64,000 nucleotides of DNA, taken from contig NZ_CP009516.1 in assembly GCF_000970285.1 (NCBI RefSeq), forward strand, positions 3,699,036 through 3,763,035. Direction: 5' to 3'. This document shows positions 16,676 through 25,653 of this stretch, piece after piece. The number at the start of each line of letters is the position of its first letter. The first letter of the stretch is position 1. The DNA comes from Methanosarcina horonobensis HB-1 = JCM 15518. GTDB taxonomy: Archaea > Halobacteriota > Methanosarcinia > Methanosarcinales > Methanosarcinaceae. The position numbers and the translations under genes are program-made. A model generated the notes under the pieces. The model was not told the origin of the DNA and did not search any database. It saw only the letters and a list, made by a program, of their open reading frames with translations.

Positions 16676-17953
16676 ATGGAATTCAAACAGGGCGATCGGG
16701 TACGCATTGAAAAGAACGGCACTGTCTACGAAGGCAAAGTAATGCCGTCCATGGAAGGGTATATTACTATAAAAATGAAGAGCGGTTACAACGCCGGTTT
16801 TTCTATAGATAAGGTAAGGATAACCCCTCTGGAAAATAACGGAGAAACTGTAAACGGAGGCAATGGACAGAGAAATGGGCTAATAGAGACCGGAATGACA
16901 AAAGAGAAAGTCTCCAGGCCCGGACTCCCGAAGATTGCAATCCTTTCCACAGGCGGGACAATTGCCAGCAAAATCGATTACAGGACAGGTGCAGTTACAT
17001 CCCAGTTTACTGCTGACGATATTCTTGCCGCAATCCCTGAACTGAAGGAAATTGCAGACTTTAAAGGCAGGGTGATCTCAAGCATCCTCTCCGAAAACAT
17101 GGACTCCGATTCCTGGCAGAACCTTGCAAAAGCAGTTGTTGAAGAAATCGAAGCCGGGGCTGATGGAATAATCGTTACTCACGGAACAGATACAATGATG
17201 TACTCTGCTGCAGCCCTTTCCTTTATGATAGAAACTCCGGTACCTATCGTTTTTGTGGGTTCCCAGAGAAGCGCAGACCGTCCCAGCAGCGATAATGCCA
17301 TGAATGCGATCTGCGCAGCAAAAGTTGCCATAAGCGATATTGCCGAAGTCGTGGTAGTTATGCACGGCACAACCTCGGATGACTTCTGTGAGATCCACCG
17401 CGGAACGAAAGTCAGAAAAATGCATACCTCCCGCAGGGACGCTTTCAAGTCCGTGAATTCTTTTTCGATAGGAACTGTGGATTACGGCACAGGAGAAATA
17501 AAGACATTTATTGACTATACCAGACGCGGAGAAAAGTCCCTCAAATTCAAACCCGGAATGGAACCGAAGTGCGCCCTTGTCAAGTTCACTCCCGGAGCAG
17601 ATCCCTCAGTTCTCGACTGTTATATTGATGGCGGCTACAGGGGGCTTGTTCTCGAAGGTACCGGTCTCGGGCACGTCTCTACGAAATGGATTCCTTTTAT
17701 CCGGAAGGCTGTGGACGCAAAAATGCCTGTAGTAGTTACATCCCAGTGCCTTAACGGCAGAATTTGCGACCGTGTTTACGATACAGGCCGTGATATGCTG
17801 AAAGCCGGTGCAATCGAAGGAGAAGACACTCTTCCCGAAACTGCTCTTGTCAAGCTCATGTGGGTACTTGGTCAGACCAATGATTTTGAAAAAGCTGGCA
17901 GTATGCTCAGAGAGAATATGAGCGGAAAAATCAGTCAGTGTACTGAAAGATAA
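16676..17953 (+). CDS. gatD: Glu-tRNA(Gln) amidotransferase subunit D
   Basis: A 425-residue archaeal amidotransferase subunit. With GatE it converts Glu-tRNA(Gln) to Gln-tRNA(Gln); GatD releases ammonia from an amide donor. An N-terminal beta-barrel domain (residues 1-65, [20 protein letters not shown]) precedes an L-asparaginase domain with the two Thr motifs [17 protein letters not shown] near residue 88 and [15 protein letters not shown] near residue 163. The length and domain order match GatD, not plain asparaginase. GatE is not in the window. AAGGGAT lies before the ATG. Confidence 0.95.
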   Translation: MEFKQGDRVRIEKNGTVYEGKVMPSMEGYITIKMKSGYNAGFSIDKVRITPLENNGETVNGGNGQRNGLIETGMTKEKVSRPGLPKIAILSTGGTIASKIDYRTGAVTSQFTADDILAAIPELKEIADFKGRVISSILSENMDSDSWQNLAKAVVEEIEAGADGIIVTHGTDTMMYSAAALSFMIETPVPIVFVGSQRSADRPSSDNAMNAICAAKVAISDIAEVVVVMHGTTSDDFCEIHRGTKVRKMHTSRRDAFKSVNSFSIGTVDYGTGEIKTFIDYTRRGEKSLKFKPGMEPKCALVKFTPGADPSVLDCYIDGGYRGLVLEGTGLGHVSTKWIPFIRKAVDAKMPVVVTSQCLNGRICDRVYDTGRDMLKAGAIEGEDTLPETALVKLMWVLGQTNDFEKAGSMLRENMSGKISQCTER

Positions 17954-18393
17954 AAGTCTAAAAGTCTGAGAAAATGGTTTTAAGATTAGATAATGAGCCC
18001 CTAAAGGGGTTCATCTGTAACTTCTTCTTCCGCGATAACTTTTCTTCTTATCTGCGATAACTTTTCTTCTTATCTTTATTTACCCTGAGTTTTGCTTCCC
18101 AGGTGAATGAACTATAAAAGATTTGACTCGTACAAATTTATTCGCTATAAAATGGAAGGAGAGAGAAGTCAAAAAACTAGTCCGGCTACTGTGATAGCCT
18201 AATCATAGTTTTTCCGGATTGACAGGCTGACAATAACCGCATGCATGTGGAACAAACCTCTAATTTTTAAAAAATCACTTCAATGTGAACGTTATCACGC
18301 TCAACATATTTAAATAACAAAAAGCTATACTGTAGTGTGCTAACAGGTGTCATGTTAGCTGATAGCAGGAAATTATAGGCAGGTGTGTAGTAG
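17954..18393. other. Intergenic region between gatD and the symporter operon
   Basis: This 440-base interval holds a small CCCC-TAAA-GGGG hairpin after gatD, a perfect 22-bp tandem duplication (18032-18075) and a TATA-like CATATTTAAATAAC near 18305 that would serve the small membrane protein gene at 18394. No other reading frame was seen. Confidence 0.45.
18032..18075. repeat. Perfect 22-bp tandem duplication downstream of gatD
   Basis: The 22-base unit beginning GCGATAACTTTTC occurs at 18032-18053 and again at 18054-18075 with no differences. It is pyrimidine-rich and may be part of the gatD termination region. Perfect identity suggests a recent duplication. Confidence 0.7.
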
Positions 18394-18558
18394 ATGTTAG
18401 TGTTAGGAATTCAGGATCCACAGATCTGGCTTGCATACGTTCTTTGTATCTTAAGCGCGCTCGGATGCATGGTTTACGGGGCATTGAACTGGAGAGGCGG
18501 GGAAGAAGAACAGACAGTCAAGAGTGGAGCTCAGAGAACAGCGGTTCAGGATCAGTAA
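18394..18558 (+). CDS. 54-residue single-helix membrane protein, probable symporter accessory subunit
   Basis: The frame starts MLVLGIQDPQIWLAYVLC and has one membrane helix (about residues 10-31, ending CMVYGALNW), then a short charged tail (RGGEEEQTVK). It precedes a sodium:solute symporter gene by 90 bases on the same strand. Small single-helix partners upstream of such transporters are known in bacteria and archaea (MetS-like or symporter small accessory proteins), and size and position fit. It is the first gene after a TATA-like element. The function is inferred from context. Confidence 0.7.
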   Translation: MLVLGIQDPQIWLAYVLCILSALGCMVYGALNWRGGEEEQTVKSGAQRTAVQDQ

Positions 18559-18648
18559 AACCGATCAGGGATTAAGCTTAACTCTTTCTTCAGGCGGTCT
18601 TTAGTACGCCTGCGAAAAACAGCAGTTAATACTATTTACTATTCTGGA

Positions 18649-20316
18649 ATGATTCTTATGGCAGTCAGTACTTCAACTCTTATCCTGTTTGTTATTATTT
18701 ATCTTACGGCCACTTTTTATGTTGCCTACCTGGGATACAGAAAGAATTCCCAGACAGAAGGGTATATGCTCGCCGGTCGAGGTGTGCATCCTGCAATTAT
18801 GGCTCTTTCCTATGGAGCTGCGTTTATCAGCACTTCTGCAATAATAGGGTTCGGAGGAGTAGCCGCTTCTTTAGGAATGGGACTTCTATGGCTTGTGTTT
18901 ATGAATATCTTTTTTGGGATCTTCATCGCCTTCGTTATTTTTGGTCCTCCTACCAGACGTATGGGACTGAATCTTGGAGCCATAACTTACCCTGAGTTTA
19001 TAGGAAAACGCTTCCAGTCAAAGTTCATTCAGGCTTTTTCCGGGCTTCTGATCGGCATTTTCATGCCTCTTTACGCCGCAAGTGTTATCATAGGAGCCGG
19101 AAGATTCCTTGAGACAACTCTGGGAGTCAACTATAATATTGCTCTTATAATCTTTACCATTATAATCGCTTCTTATGTGATTAAGGGCGGCCTTCTCTCA
19201 GTAATGTATGTTGATGCCATGCAGGCCATCCTTATGCTGCTGGGCATGGGTTTTCTGCTTGTCTTTACTTACATTAAACTCGGAGGGGTAGTTGAAGCCC
19301 ACCAGGCTCTTACCAGTATGGCAAACCTTGTGCCTCAGGCCCTTGTAGACCAGGGACACAGGGGCTGGACTTCGATGCCTGCATCCGGCTCTCCTATATG
19401 GTGGACAATGATTTCCACAATCATAATGGGCGTAGGAATAGGTGTGCTTGCACAGCCTCAGCTCGCAGTCAGGTTCATGACTGTAAAAGACGACCGTTCC
19501 CTGAAAAGGGCAGTTGCTGTCGGAGGCCCCTTCATCCTTATGATGGCTGGAGTCGCTTATGTTGTAGGAGCTCTTTCCAATGTATACTTCTACAGGACTA
19601 CAGGCATGATTTCCCTTCAGGTCGTGCCTGAGGGAAATACGGATCTCATAATGCCCACATTCCTGAACCATGCCATGCCTGAAATGTTTGTAGCACTCTT
19701 CATGCTCAGCCTGCTCTCAGCTGCAATGTCTACCGCAGCTGCCCAGTTCCATACAATGGGCACAGCCATTGGGTACGATGTCTACCAGCAGAGCCTTATG
19801 AAAGGCAAGTCCACAGCGACAGTCCATGTTACAAGACTGGGAATTGCCTTTACCATCCTGGTCGCGGTTGTTCTGGCATATATCCTGCCAATAAGCATTA
19901 TTGCCAGAGCCACTGCCATGTTCATGGGCCTGTGTACGGCTGCTTTCCTGCCCCTGTTCATTGGAGCACTTTTCTGGAAGCGCACGACAAAAGCCGGAGC
20001 AACTGCAAGCCTTGTAATCGGATCTTTAAGCAGTCTCTTCTGGCTGACTTTCGTCCATGCAAAAGAAGCAGTTCCTCTGGGGATCTGCCAGGCAATTTTC
20101 GGAAAGGCAACCTTACTTTCAGGCACCTGGACCGTTGTAGACCCGATCCTGATCGCAACTCCACTCTCTCTCCTTGCACTGGTCGCAGTAAGCCTTATGA
20201 CACCTCAGTTTTCACCCGAATTCCTGAAAAAGGCTTTCAGGCTCAGGTTTGAGGACGAAGAAGAGGAAATATCAGAATCAGCATCACACAAAGCAGTTGA
20301 ATCTACAGGCGTTTAA
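18649..20316 (+). CDS. Sodium:solute symporter family (SSF) transporter
   Basis: A 555-residue transporter with about 13 membrane segments. The SSF core is clear: an N-terminal TATFYVAYLGYRKNSQTEGYMLAGR segment, AALSYGAAFISTSA-like ALSYGAAFISTSAIIGFGG near residue 52, and SLLSAAMSTAAAQFHTMGTA near residue 365, matching the Na+ site Ser/Thr region. Relatives carry proline, pantothenate, acetate or other solutes; the substrate is not determined here. The C-terminus is acidic (FEDEEEEISES). The gene forms a pair with the small membrane protein upstream. A hairpin terminator follows at 20337. Confidence 0.9.
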   Translation: MILMAVSTSTLILFVIIYLTATFYVAYLGYRKNSQTEGYMLAGRGVHPAIMALSYGAAFISTSAIIGFGGVAASLGMGLLWLVFMNIFFGIFIAFVIFGPPTRRMGLNLGAITYPEFIGKRFQSKFIQAFSGLLIGIFMPLYAASVIIGAGRFLETTLGVNYNIALIIFTIIIASYVIKGGLLSVMYVDAMQAILMLLGMGFLLVFTYIKLGGVVEAHQALTSMANLVPQALVDQGHRGWTSMPASGSPIWWTMISTIIMGVGIGVLAQPQLAVRFMTVKDDRSLKRAVAVGGPFILMMAGVAYVVGALSNVYFYRTTGMISLQVVPEGNTDLIMPTFLNHAMPEMFVALFMLSLLSAAMSTAAAQFHTMGTAIGYDVYQQSLMKGKSTATVHVTRLGIAFTILVAVVLAYILPISIIARATAMFMGLCTAAFLPLFIGALFWKRTTKAGATASLVIGSLSSLFWLTFVHAKEAVPLGICQAIFGKATLLSGTWTVVDPILIATPLSLLALVAVSLMTPQFSPEFLKKAFRLRFEDEEEEISESASHKAVESTGV

Positions 20317-20336
20317 GACTGCTCCCTTAAAATCAG

Positions 20337-20352
20337 GCGCATTTTTATGCGC
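20337..20352 (+). terminator. Hairpin terminator of the symporter gene
   Basis: GCGCAT TTTT ATGCGC forms a perfect 6-bp stem with a T4 loop 21 bases after the symporter stop, followed by T-rich sequence. The rest of 20317-20630 shows nothing else. Confidence 0.6.
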
Positions 20353-20630
20353 TATCTCTTTTTCGATTCATTTTCTATTTAAGTTTATTAAATAAACAAA
20401 AAGCAGACCGTCCTGCGGTATGAGTGTTATTCCGGCACCAGAGTTGTCAGGTATCTAACATATTCTTTATACTTACTACGGGCAGGCGAGTTAAAGCGGC
20501 GCACGAGCAATAGAGAATAGTAGAAAGTGTATCAGGGAAGAAGAAAAGAAAAAAGAAAAAGATCCTGTTTAAACCGTCCTTAGTAAAACAGTATTTGATG
20601 GAGTGTGGCGTAGCGTAAACCATTATTATT

Positions 20631-21398
20631 TTACATCTTTTTCCCAATATAAAATACATATCCATAATACTGTTTGTATTTTGAATATAGGTCTGCCTCA
20701 CGCCTCATAAATGCAATCATATCCTCAACGGTTTTATTTCCCGCATGTATTTTCAAAAATTCTTCTTGCCTTGCTTTTTGCGGAATAAGATAATTGTCTA
20801 TCCAACAATTCTCAGGCAGCGTAAATGCGGCAACAGGAATATAACCTGTTTTTTGCATGATGGAAATATTATGCCCTATTGTGCTAATTTCAGGAACTGC
20901 GTCTAACCACCACTTCTCAATTTCAGCGGGGCGCTCATCAGTAAACCATGACTCATATGTTACGGCAACATAACCATCTTTTTTGAGGAACCCCTTCCAG
21001 TGATTCAAGCCTTTTTCAAAACCTACATTGGCAATAGCCCCCTCAGACCATATAAGGTCAAATTCGTCATTCTGAAACGGCAAATTATCCATTGAACCGA
21101 CAATACCTTTTACCCTGTTCTGCAAACCAAGTTTTCCGGCTGTTACGTTAAGTTTATCAATCGAGCCGGCGTAAAGGTCGAGGGCGGTGATGGTTGCTTC
21201 TGTATTTTGTGCCAGAACCATTGTTTGAGCGCCTGTGCCGCAACCTAAATCGGCAATTTTTGTTTTGTTTGAAAGATTGTCGATAAAACCTAATGCTCTG
21301 ATGGTTTCTTCGGGGCTGCCGGGTCCCTGCCGTTCAAGCTCTGTGAAAAATTCATTGATGAGGGCAAAATCAAATTCGTGGATTGTTATTTCTTCCAT
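20631..21398 (-). CDS. Class I SAM-dependent methyltransferase, probably transferred from bacteria
   Basis: A 255-residue methyltransferase with SAM motif [18 protein letters not shown] near residue 53, the acidic [12 protein letters not shown], and [22 protein letters not shown]. It resembles the small methyltransferases paired with TetR repressors in Clostridia and Bacteroidetes; the substrate is unknown. A strong AAGGAG sits 8 bases before the ATG, more bacterial-looking than its neighbours. It lies 38 bases downstream of the TetR gene on the same strand, so the two form one transcription unit. Confidence 0.8.
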   Translation of the reverse strand: MEEITIHEFDFALINEFFTELERQGPGSPEETIRALGFIDNLSNKTKIADLGCGTGAQTMVLAQNTEATITALDLYAGSIDKLNVTAGKLGLQNRVKGIVGSMDNLPFQNDEFDLIWSEGAIANVGFEKGLNHWKGFLKKDGYVAVTYESWFTDERPAEIEKWWLDAVPEISTIGHNISIMQKTGYIPVAAFTLPENCWIDNYLIPQKARQEEFLKIHAGNKTVEDMIAFMRREADLYSKYKQYYGYVFYIGKKM

Positions 21399-21436
21399 TG
21401 TTCATACTCCTTATCTTCTAAATTATACCTTTGGTT

Positions 21437-22066
21437 TTACTCCTTTTGTTTCCGTGGGGAGGCGTTTTTATCTATAAAGCGCTCAATGTGTGCCGCTAAT
21501 AGCTTAGCGGCCTCTTTCTTGTCAGGCGTTGTATCTGAAATGCTTACCAGCAAATAAAACGGCGCGTAAAACTCAAGCGCAAGCTGTTTTGGGTTACTTT
21601 TGTTCCAAATGCCTTGTTCCATCATTTCACGGAATAAATCTTCCATATAGCTGACCGGCCCGCTTACAAGGCATTTTTGATACAGTTCCATTATTTCCGG
21701 GTTTCTGTATTGCTCCAAAGTCAACATTTTTCGGAAATTACTGAAAAATTCGTCCTCCGTCAAAAAATAAAACTGCGCCTCGATGAAAACCTTGATTTTA
21801 TCCACAGCAGTATTGCGGTAGGCCGATGGTGATTTATCAAATGTTTCCTCCGGTACTTCATACTTTTTCGCTCTTTCAACATCTATCTGATATATACGCT
21901 CCACAATGCTGTCGAATATATCCCGCTTATTCTTATAGTGCTTGTATAAAGCCCCTTTTGTCATGCCAAGCTCTCCGGCAATATCGCTGACCGAAGTAGC
22001 CTCATATCCATCCTGCGCAAATAAACGAAGCGCAGTATGCAAAATGTTTTCTTTTGTGGTGGCCAT
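21437..22066 (-). CDS. TetR/AcrR family transcriptional repressor
   Basis: A 209-residue regulator. The N-terminal TetR helix-turn-helix spans about residues 8-55 (ILHTALRLFAQDGYEATSV, then GELGMTKGALYKHYKNKRDIFD). The divergent C-terminal half would bind an effector. Directly upstream lie two copies of a 21-bp unit and one inverted copy of its core, a typical autoregulatory operator. It probably controls itself and the methyltransferase gene. TetR-type repressors of this kind are far more common in bacteria, and the local sequence looks imported. Confidence 0.9.
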   Translation of the reverse strand: MATTKENILHTALRLFAQDGYEATSVSDIAGELGMTKGALYKHYKNKRDIFDSIVERIYQIDVERAKKYEVPEETFDKSPSAYRNTAVDKIKVFIEAQFYFLTEDEFFSNFRKMLTLEQYRNPEIMELYQKCLVSGPVSYMEDLFREMMEQGIWNKSNPKQLALEFYAPFYLLVSISDTTPDKKEAAKLLAAHIERFIDKNASPRKQKE

Positions 22067-22086
22067 CTAAAAATTCTTCCCATGAA

Positions 22087-22146
22087 GTAAACTATCGTTC
22101 ACTATTATTAAACTATCGTTCACTATTATAGAAAACGATAGTTTAC
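22087..22146. promoter_or_regulatory. Operator region of the TetR gene
   Basis: A perfect 21-bp tandem duplication (22088-22108 and 22109-22129, TAAACTATCGTTCACTATTAT) is followed by an inverted copy of the core: GTAAACTATCGTT at 22087-22099 pairs exactly with AACGATAGTTTAC at 22134-22146. Together they give three half-sites for the repressor, starting 21 bases upstream of its start codon. Confidence 0.7.
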
Positions 22147-22262
22147 TTGTCAATATGGTTCACAAAAAAGGCATAGCAAATTTCGCTTCCGTTTTGGCAT
22201 ACTGCTTTGTCCCCCCATCGACAAATCTGTTTACTCATTCTACTTATTAGGACGAAGAATAA

Positions 22263-22302
22263 AAAACAGGTGTATCGCTTATTTGAACTATACGCCTGTT
22301 TT
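22263..22302. terminator. 13-bp-stem hairpin, terminator-like, at the edge of the TetR module
   Basis: AAAACAGGTGTAT (22263-22275) pairs with ATACGCCTGTTTT (22290-22302) with one G-T wobble and a 14-base loop. It looks like a bacterial intrinsic terminator. It may terminate the LarA-family operon region or may have been carried in with the TetR-methyltransferase pair. The rest of 22147-22425 holds no gene. Confidence 0.5.
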
Positions 22303-22425
22303 CAGACATTTTACTTGGCAGTGCCCATAAACAGTTTAAGTTTTTATACTGTCTTATGCAGGACTACCATTTGCTAGACCTTTTTTAATAGATTTTTTGA
22401 TAGATCTTTTTTGATGTATGGTTTT

Positions 22426-23697
22426 TCAGGTTTTATTTTCTTTTCTGACAGGCAGGGTCTGCCCCCCATGAGGCATGAGGTGAACCTTTGCGTCGGGATT
22501 TTCCGAAAGGACAGCAGACAGTGCGTCCTGTACACTTGCCATAGGGGTAAAGAATGCGGTTCTGGCTTTTTCTTCAGGAAGCTTTGAGACCAGGTAAAGC
22601 TTGAATTTCTTTGCGGCTTTTGCAACAATCGCACTCTTGTGGCCTCCGAACTCGAAGCATTGCTTGAAACGTTCTATTGCATCTTCCGGATTTTTACACT
22701 CCATGTTCCAGCACTCATAAACCTGATTTCCTATTCCTTCTGCACATTCCGCTACAAGGATAATCGAACCGCCATCCTTCACAGCCTGGGTTGCGTTGTC
22801 CAGAGCCTTGTTTGCCTGGTAGAGATTGATGTCTTTAGGATAGCCTCCGCAGGAAACGACTACAGCATCTGCAGGTTCTACGGGAACTTTATACATTGCA
22901 TCCACAATCTCTACCCCTTTCCTGTGGGCTTCGATAAAATCACCTGCAACTGCAGCAACAATTCCTTTCTTGCTGTCAAGCACAACATTAAGAATAAACT
23001 TCAGGCCGAAGACTTTTGCAGCTTCCTCCATATCCTGCCTGACAGGACTGTCTACCCTTCCGGAAACCGCATTTTCATCTATCATCATTTTATGGTTGGT
23101 AAGCACAGCTTCCTCGGAGCTGACACCGGGAAGTACGGACTTTGCTCCCCCGCTATATCCTGCATAGTAATGGAACTCTATTCCTCCAGTTCCAATAACG
23201 AAATCAGCATCGAGAACTTCCTCAAAGATATCAATGGGAGTGCCACGGCTGGTTGTTCCTATCCTTCTGCATCTGGAAGTATCGTGCTGTATGCAACGGG
23301 TTTTTTTGTAGATATCTTCCCCAACCAGTTTCTTTGATTCTTCTTCAGTTTGCTGGCGGTGGAGTCCGAGAGCAAATATAATAGTAATGTTCTCATCCTT
23401 TGCTCCACCAAGGTAAAGCTCTTCAAGTAAAGGAGGAAGAATTTTTGCTGTAGGAGTGGGCCTGGTAACATCGCTTACGATAATTGCAATCCTGGACTTT
23501 GGGTTTACAATCTCGGAAAGTCTCCTGCTCTTGATAGGATTCTCGAGAGCTTTCCTGATTAAAAGACCTTCATCTTCCTTTTTTTCGGGTTCTGAAGGCA
23601 GGATCAGGCTGGAAATATTTTTTTCAGGGATATTCAGCTCAGAAATCCCATTTCCGAAAGCAAGTGGAATCTTTTTTATATTTGTCATCATGTTCAT
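22426..23697 (-). CDS. larA: LarA-family nickel-pincer racemase/epimerase, paralogue 1
   Basis: A protein of about 423 residues in the LarA (DUF2088) family. LarA racemizes lactate using a Ni-pincer nucleotide; relatives act on other 2-hydroxyacids. Expected active-site residues are present: His in FALGLHRQQ, the HYYAGYSGGAKSVLPG block (His and the cofactor-linking Lys), and His in VLTNHKMM. The frame could begin 45 bases earlier (23742), but a TATA-like TTTTATATTA lies inside that extension (23718-23727), about 25 bases before the ATG at 23697. A leaderless mRNA starting there is likely. larB, larC and larE, which make the cofactor, are not in the window. Confidence 0.8.
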   Translation of the reverse strand: MNMMTNIKKIPLAFGNGISELNIPEKNISSLILPSEPEKKEDEGLLIRKALENPIKSRRLSEIVNPKSRIAIIVSDVTRPTPTAKILPPLLEELYLGGAKDENITIIFALGLHRQQTEEESKKLVGEDIYKKTRCIQHDTSRCRRIGTTSRGTPIDIFEEVLDADFVIGTGGIEFHYYAGYSGGAKSVLPGVSSEEAVLTNHKMMIDENAVSGRVDSPVRQDMEEAAKVFGLKFILNVVLDSKKGIVAAVAGDFIEAHRKGVEIVDAMYKVPVEPADAVVVSCGGYPKDINLYQANKALDNATQAVKDGGSIILVAECAEGIGNQVYECWNMECKNPEDAIERFKQCFEFGGHKSAIVAKAAKKFKLYLVSKLPEEKARTAFFTPMASVQDALSAVLSENPDAKVHLMPHGGQTLPVRKENKT

Positions 23698-23717
23698 GCC
23701 GATGATTTCGTATTGAT

Positions 23718-23727
23718 AATATAAAAC
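23718..23727 (-). promoter_or_regulatory. TATA box of LarA paralogue 1
   Basis: TTTTATATTA on the minus strand lies about 25 bases upstream of the ATG at 23697. The same element with the same flanks stands before paralogue 2 (25127-25136), so the promoter was duplicated with the gene. Confidence 0.5.
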
Positions 23728-23837
23728 CATATAGGTAAACAATATTAAGGATTAAAATTGTGATTTAAACTTCAGTCAAACAAACAGTACAAGCTTTACA
23801 GGTCTATTTCTTTTTGCACCTTTGTTTACCTGTTATC

Positions 23838-25106
23838 TCACTTCCGGACAGGTAGAGTCCACCCTCCATCGGGTACTATGTGAACTTTTGCCTCAGGATT
23901 CTCTGCAAGAATATTTTCAAGGGCTTCCTGTACGCTTTTTGCTGGAATGAAGAAAGCTCTTCTGCTTTCCTCTTCGGAAAGTTTTGAAACAATATAGAGT
24001 CTGAACTGTTTTGCAGCTTTTGCAACGATTGCGCTTTTATGTCCTCCGAACTCGAAGAACTGCTTAAATCGTTCTATAGAGTCGTCCGGGCTTTTGCATT
24101 CTCTGTTCCAGCATTCATAGACCTGGTTTCCAATTCCTTCTGCACACTCAGCTATGAGTACAATCGAGCCTCCTGTTTTCACGGCAGGGACAGCATTTTC
24201 CAGGGCTTTTGTTGCCTGATAGAGGTTGATGTCTTTGGGATAGCCACCGCAGGAAACAATTACTGCATCAGCTGGCTCTACGGGCACTTTATACATGGCA
24301 TCTACATATTCTGCCCCTCTCCTGTGAGCCTGGACAAAGTCCCCGGCAACGGCGGCAATAATTTCTTTTTTGCTGTTAATTACCACGTTCAGGATAAAAT
24401 CAAGACCTGCAGTTCCTGCAGCTTCTTCAATATCTTTCCTTGCAGGGCTGTCGATTCTACCCGAAAGGGGTTCTCCTTCGAAAAACTTGCTATAGTGACT
24501 GTGGAATGAAAGTACGGCTTTTTCCGAACTGACTCCAGGAAGGATGGACTTACCCCCTCCGCCATAACCTGCATAATAATGGAACTCAATTGTTCCGGTG
24601 CTGATAATTAGATCTGCATCCAGAACTTCTTCAAAGACCTCAGTCGGAGTCCCAAAACTCGTTTCCCCTATGTGCCTGCACCTGTCTTTATCGTGCTGGA
24701 TAAATCTAATACTTTTGGAAATATTCTCACCCAGGAGCTTTCTGCACTCCTCTTCAGTCTGCTGGCGGTGAAGTCCGAGAGCAAATACAATAGTGATGTT
24801 CTCGTTCTTTGCTCCACCAAGGTAAAGCTCTTCGAGTAAAGGAGGGAGAATTTTTGCTGTAGGAGTGGGCCTGGTAACATCGCTTACGATAATCGCAATC
24901 CTGATTTCAGGGGTTACAATCTCCGAGAGTCTCCTGCTCTTGATAGGATTCTCGAGTGCTTTCCTGATTAAAAGAGCCTCGTCTTCTTTTTGTTCAGGTT
25001 CTGAAGGCAGGATCAGGCTGGAGATATTTTTCTCAGGGATATTCAGCTCAAAAACCTCATTTCCGAAAGCAAGTGGAATCTTTTTTATATTTGTCGTCAT
25101 GTTCAT
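23838..25106 (-). CDS. larA: LarA-family nickel-pincer racemase/epimerase, paralogue 2
   Basis: About 422 residues, very similar to the neighbour downstream and oriented the same way, so this is a tandem duplication. It keeps FALGLHRQQ, HYYAGYGGGGKSILPG and a His-bearing loop, but that loop differs (VLSFHSHYSKFFEGEP against VLTNHKMMIDENAV in paralogue 1), which may change the hydroxyacid used. The start at 25106 is chosen for the same reason as in paralogue 1: a duplicated TATA box about 25 bases upstream. The upstream interval to 25653 holds no other gene except a 38-codon frame. Confidence 0.8.
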   Translation of the reverse strand: MNMTTNIKKIPLAFGNEVFELNIPEKNISSLILPSEPEQKEDEALLIRKALENPIKSRRLSEIVTPEIRIAIIVSDVTRPTPTAKILPPLLEELYLGGAKNENITIVFALGLHRQQTEEECRKLLGENISKSIRFIQHDKDRCRHIGETSFGTPTEVFEEVLDADLIISTGTIEFHYYAGYGGGGKSILPGVSSEKAVLSFHSHYSKFFEGEPLSGRIDSPARKDIEEAAGTAGLDFILNVVINSKKEIIAAVAGDFVQAHRRGAEYVDAMYKVPVEPADAVIVSCGGYPKDINLYQATKALENAVPAVKTGGSIVLIAECAEGIGNQVYECWNRECKSPDDSIERFKQFFEFGGHKSAIVAKAAKQFRLYIVSKLSEEESRRAFFIPAKSVQEALENILAENPEAKVHIVPDGGWTLPVRK

Positions 25107-25151
25107 GCCGGTGAGTTCATATTGATAATATAAAACCGTATAGGTAAACAA

Positions 25152-25536
25152 TAGCTAAAGTATGTGTTAAATGCGATTTAAATCTGTGCTTTAGAGCCGG
25201 AATCAGATCGTTTGAGAATTTAGAAAACACTGTTTTTTAACTTTCACTGGCCATTTTCACTAGTCTTGACCACTCTTCTATTACTTTTTATTATTTCAAT
25301 AAAATAAAAAAGTTCATTGCAAAAAAATAACGTATCTTTGGAAAATGCCCTGAGATGCTCCCGGGCACACTTATTAAAGAAAATTTCCTCTAAAATCTAG
25401 TGCTAATTGAAAACCTCATAGTTGGGGGAGTTTTTTGGGAGATAAAACAATATTAGTTATAAGGATTAGAAATGCTCAAAAAACCGGAAACTAATTCAAA
25501 TATATCTTTTGAGCAAATAACTGTTTAAGCAGAATA
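25152..25536. other. AT-rich intergenic region upstream of LarA paralogue 2
   Basis: This region holds the duplicated LarA promoter (GTTTACCTATA then TTTTATATTA, minus strand) at its left edge. It is otherwise AT-rich with no clear gene. Confidence 0.4.
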
Positions 25537-25653
25537 ATGCGCTTAAAAACTACTTTACTTAAAATAGATCCCAAAGTCTCTAAAAAAATAAGAGGAAAGC
25601 CTACAGGAGCTGTTTCTGAAGACTGTCGAATCAAAAGCTATAAAAGTTCTTAA
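25537..25653 (+). CDS. Possible 38-codon leader frame overlapping the secreted-protein start
   Basis: ATG CGC TTA to TAA encodes a basic 38-residue peptide (MRLKTTLLKIDPKVSKKI and onward). Its TAA overlaps the ATG of the next gene by one base (TAATG), an arrangement typical of translational coupling. There is no homologue I recognise. It could be a real small protein, a regulatory leader, or chance. Confidence 0.3.
   Translation: MRLKTTLLKIDPKVSKKIRGKPTGAVSEDCRIKSYKSS

Noticed and set aside
20447-20701. 84-codon frame downstream of the methyltransferase gene
   Set aside because: It overlaps the methyltransferase end in another frame and contains a poly-Phe run from an AAG/AAA tract; not a gene.
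22639-23337. 232-codon frame opposite LarA paralogue 1 (and a 156-codon one opposite paralogue 2)
   Set aside because: Both are antisense shadows. Their similarity to each other only reflects the duplicated gene on the other strand.
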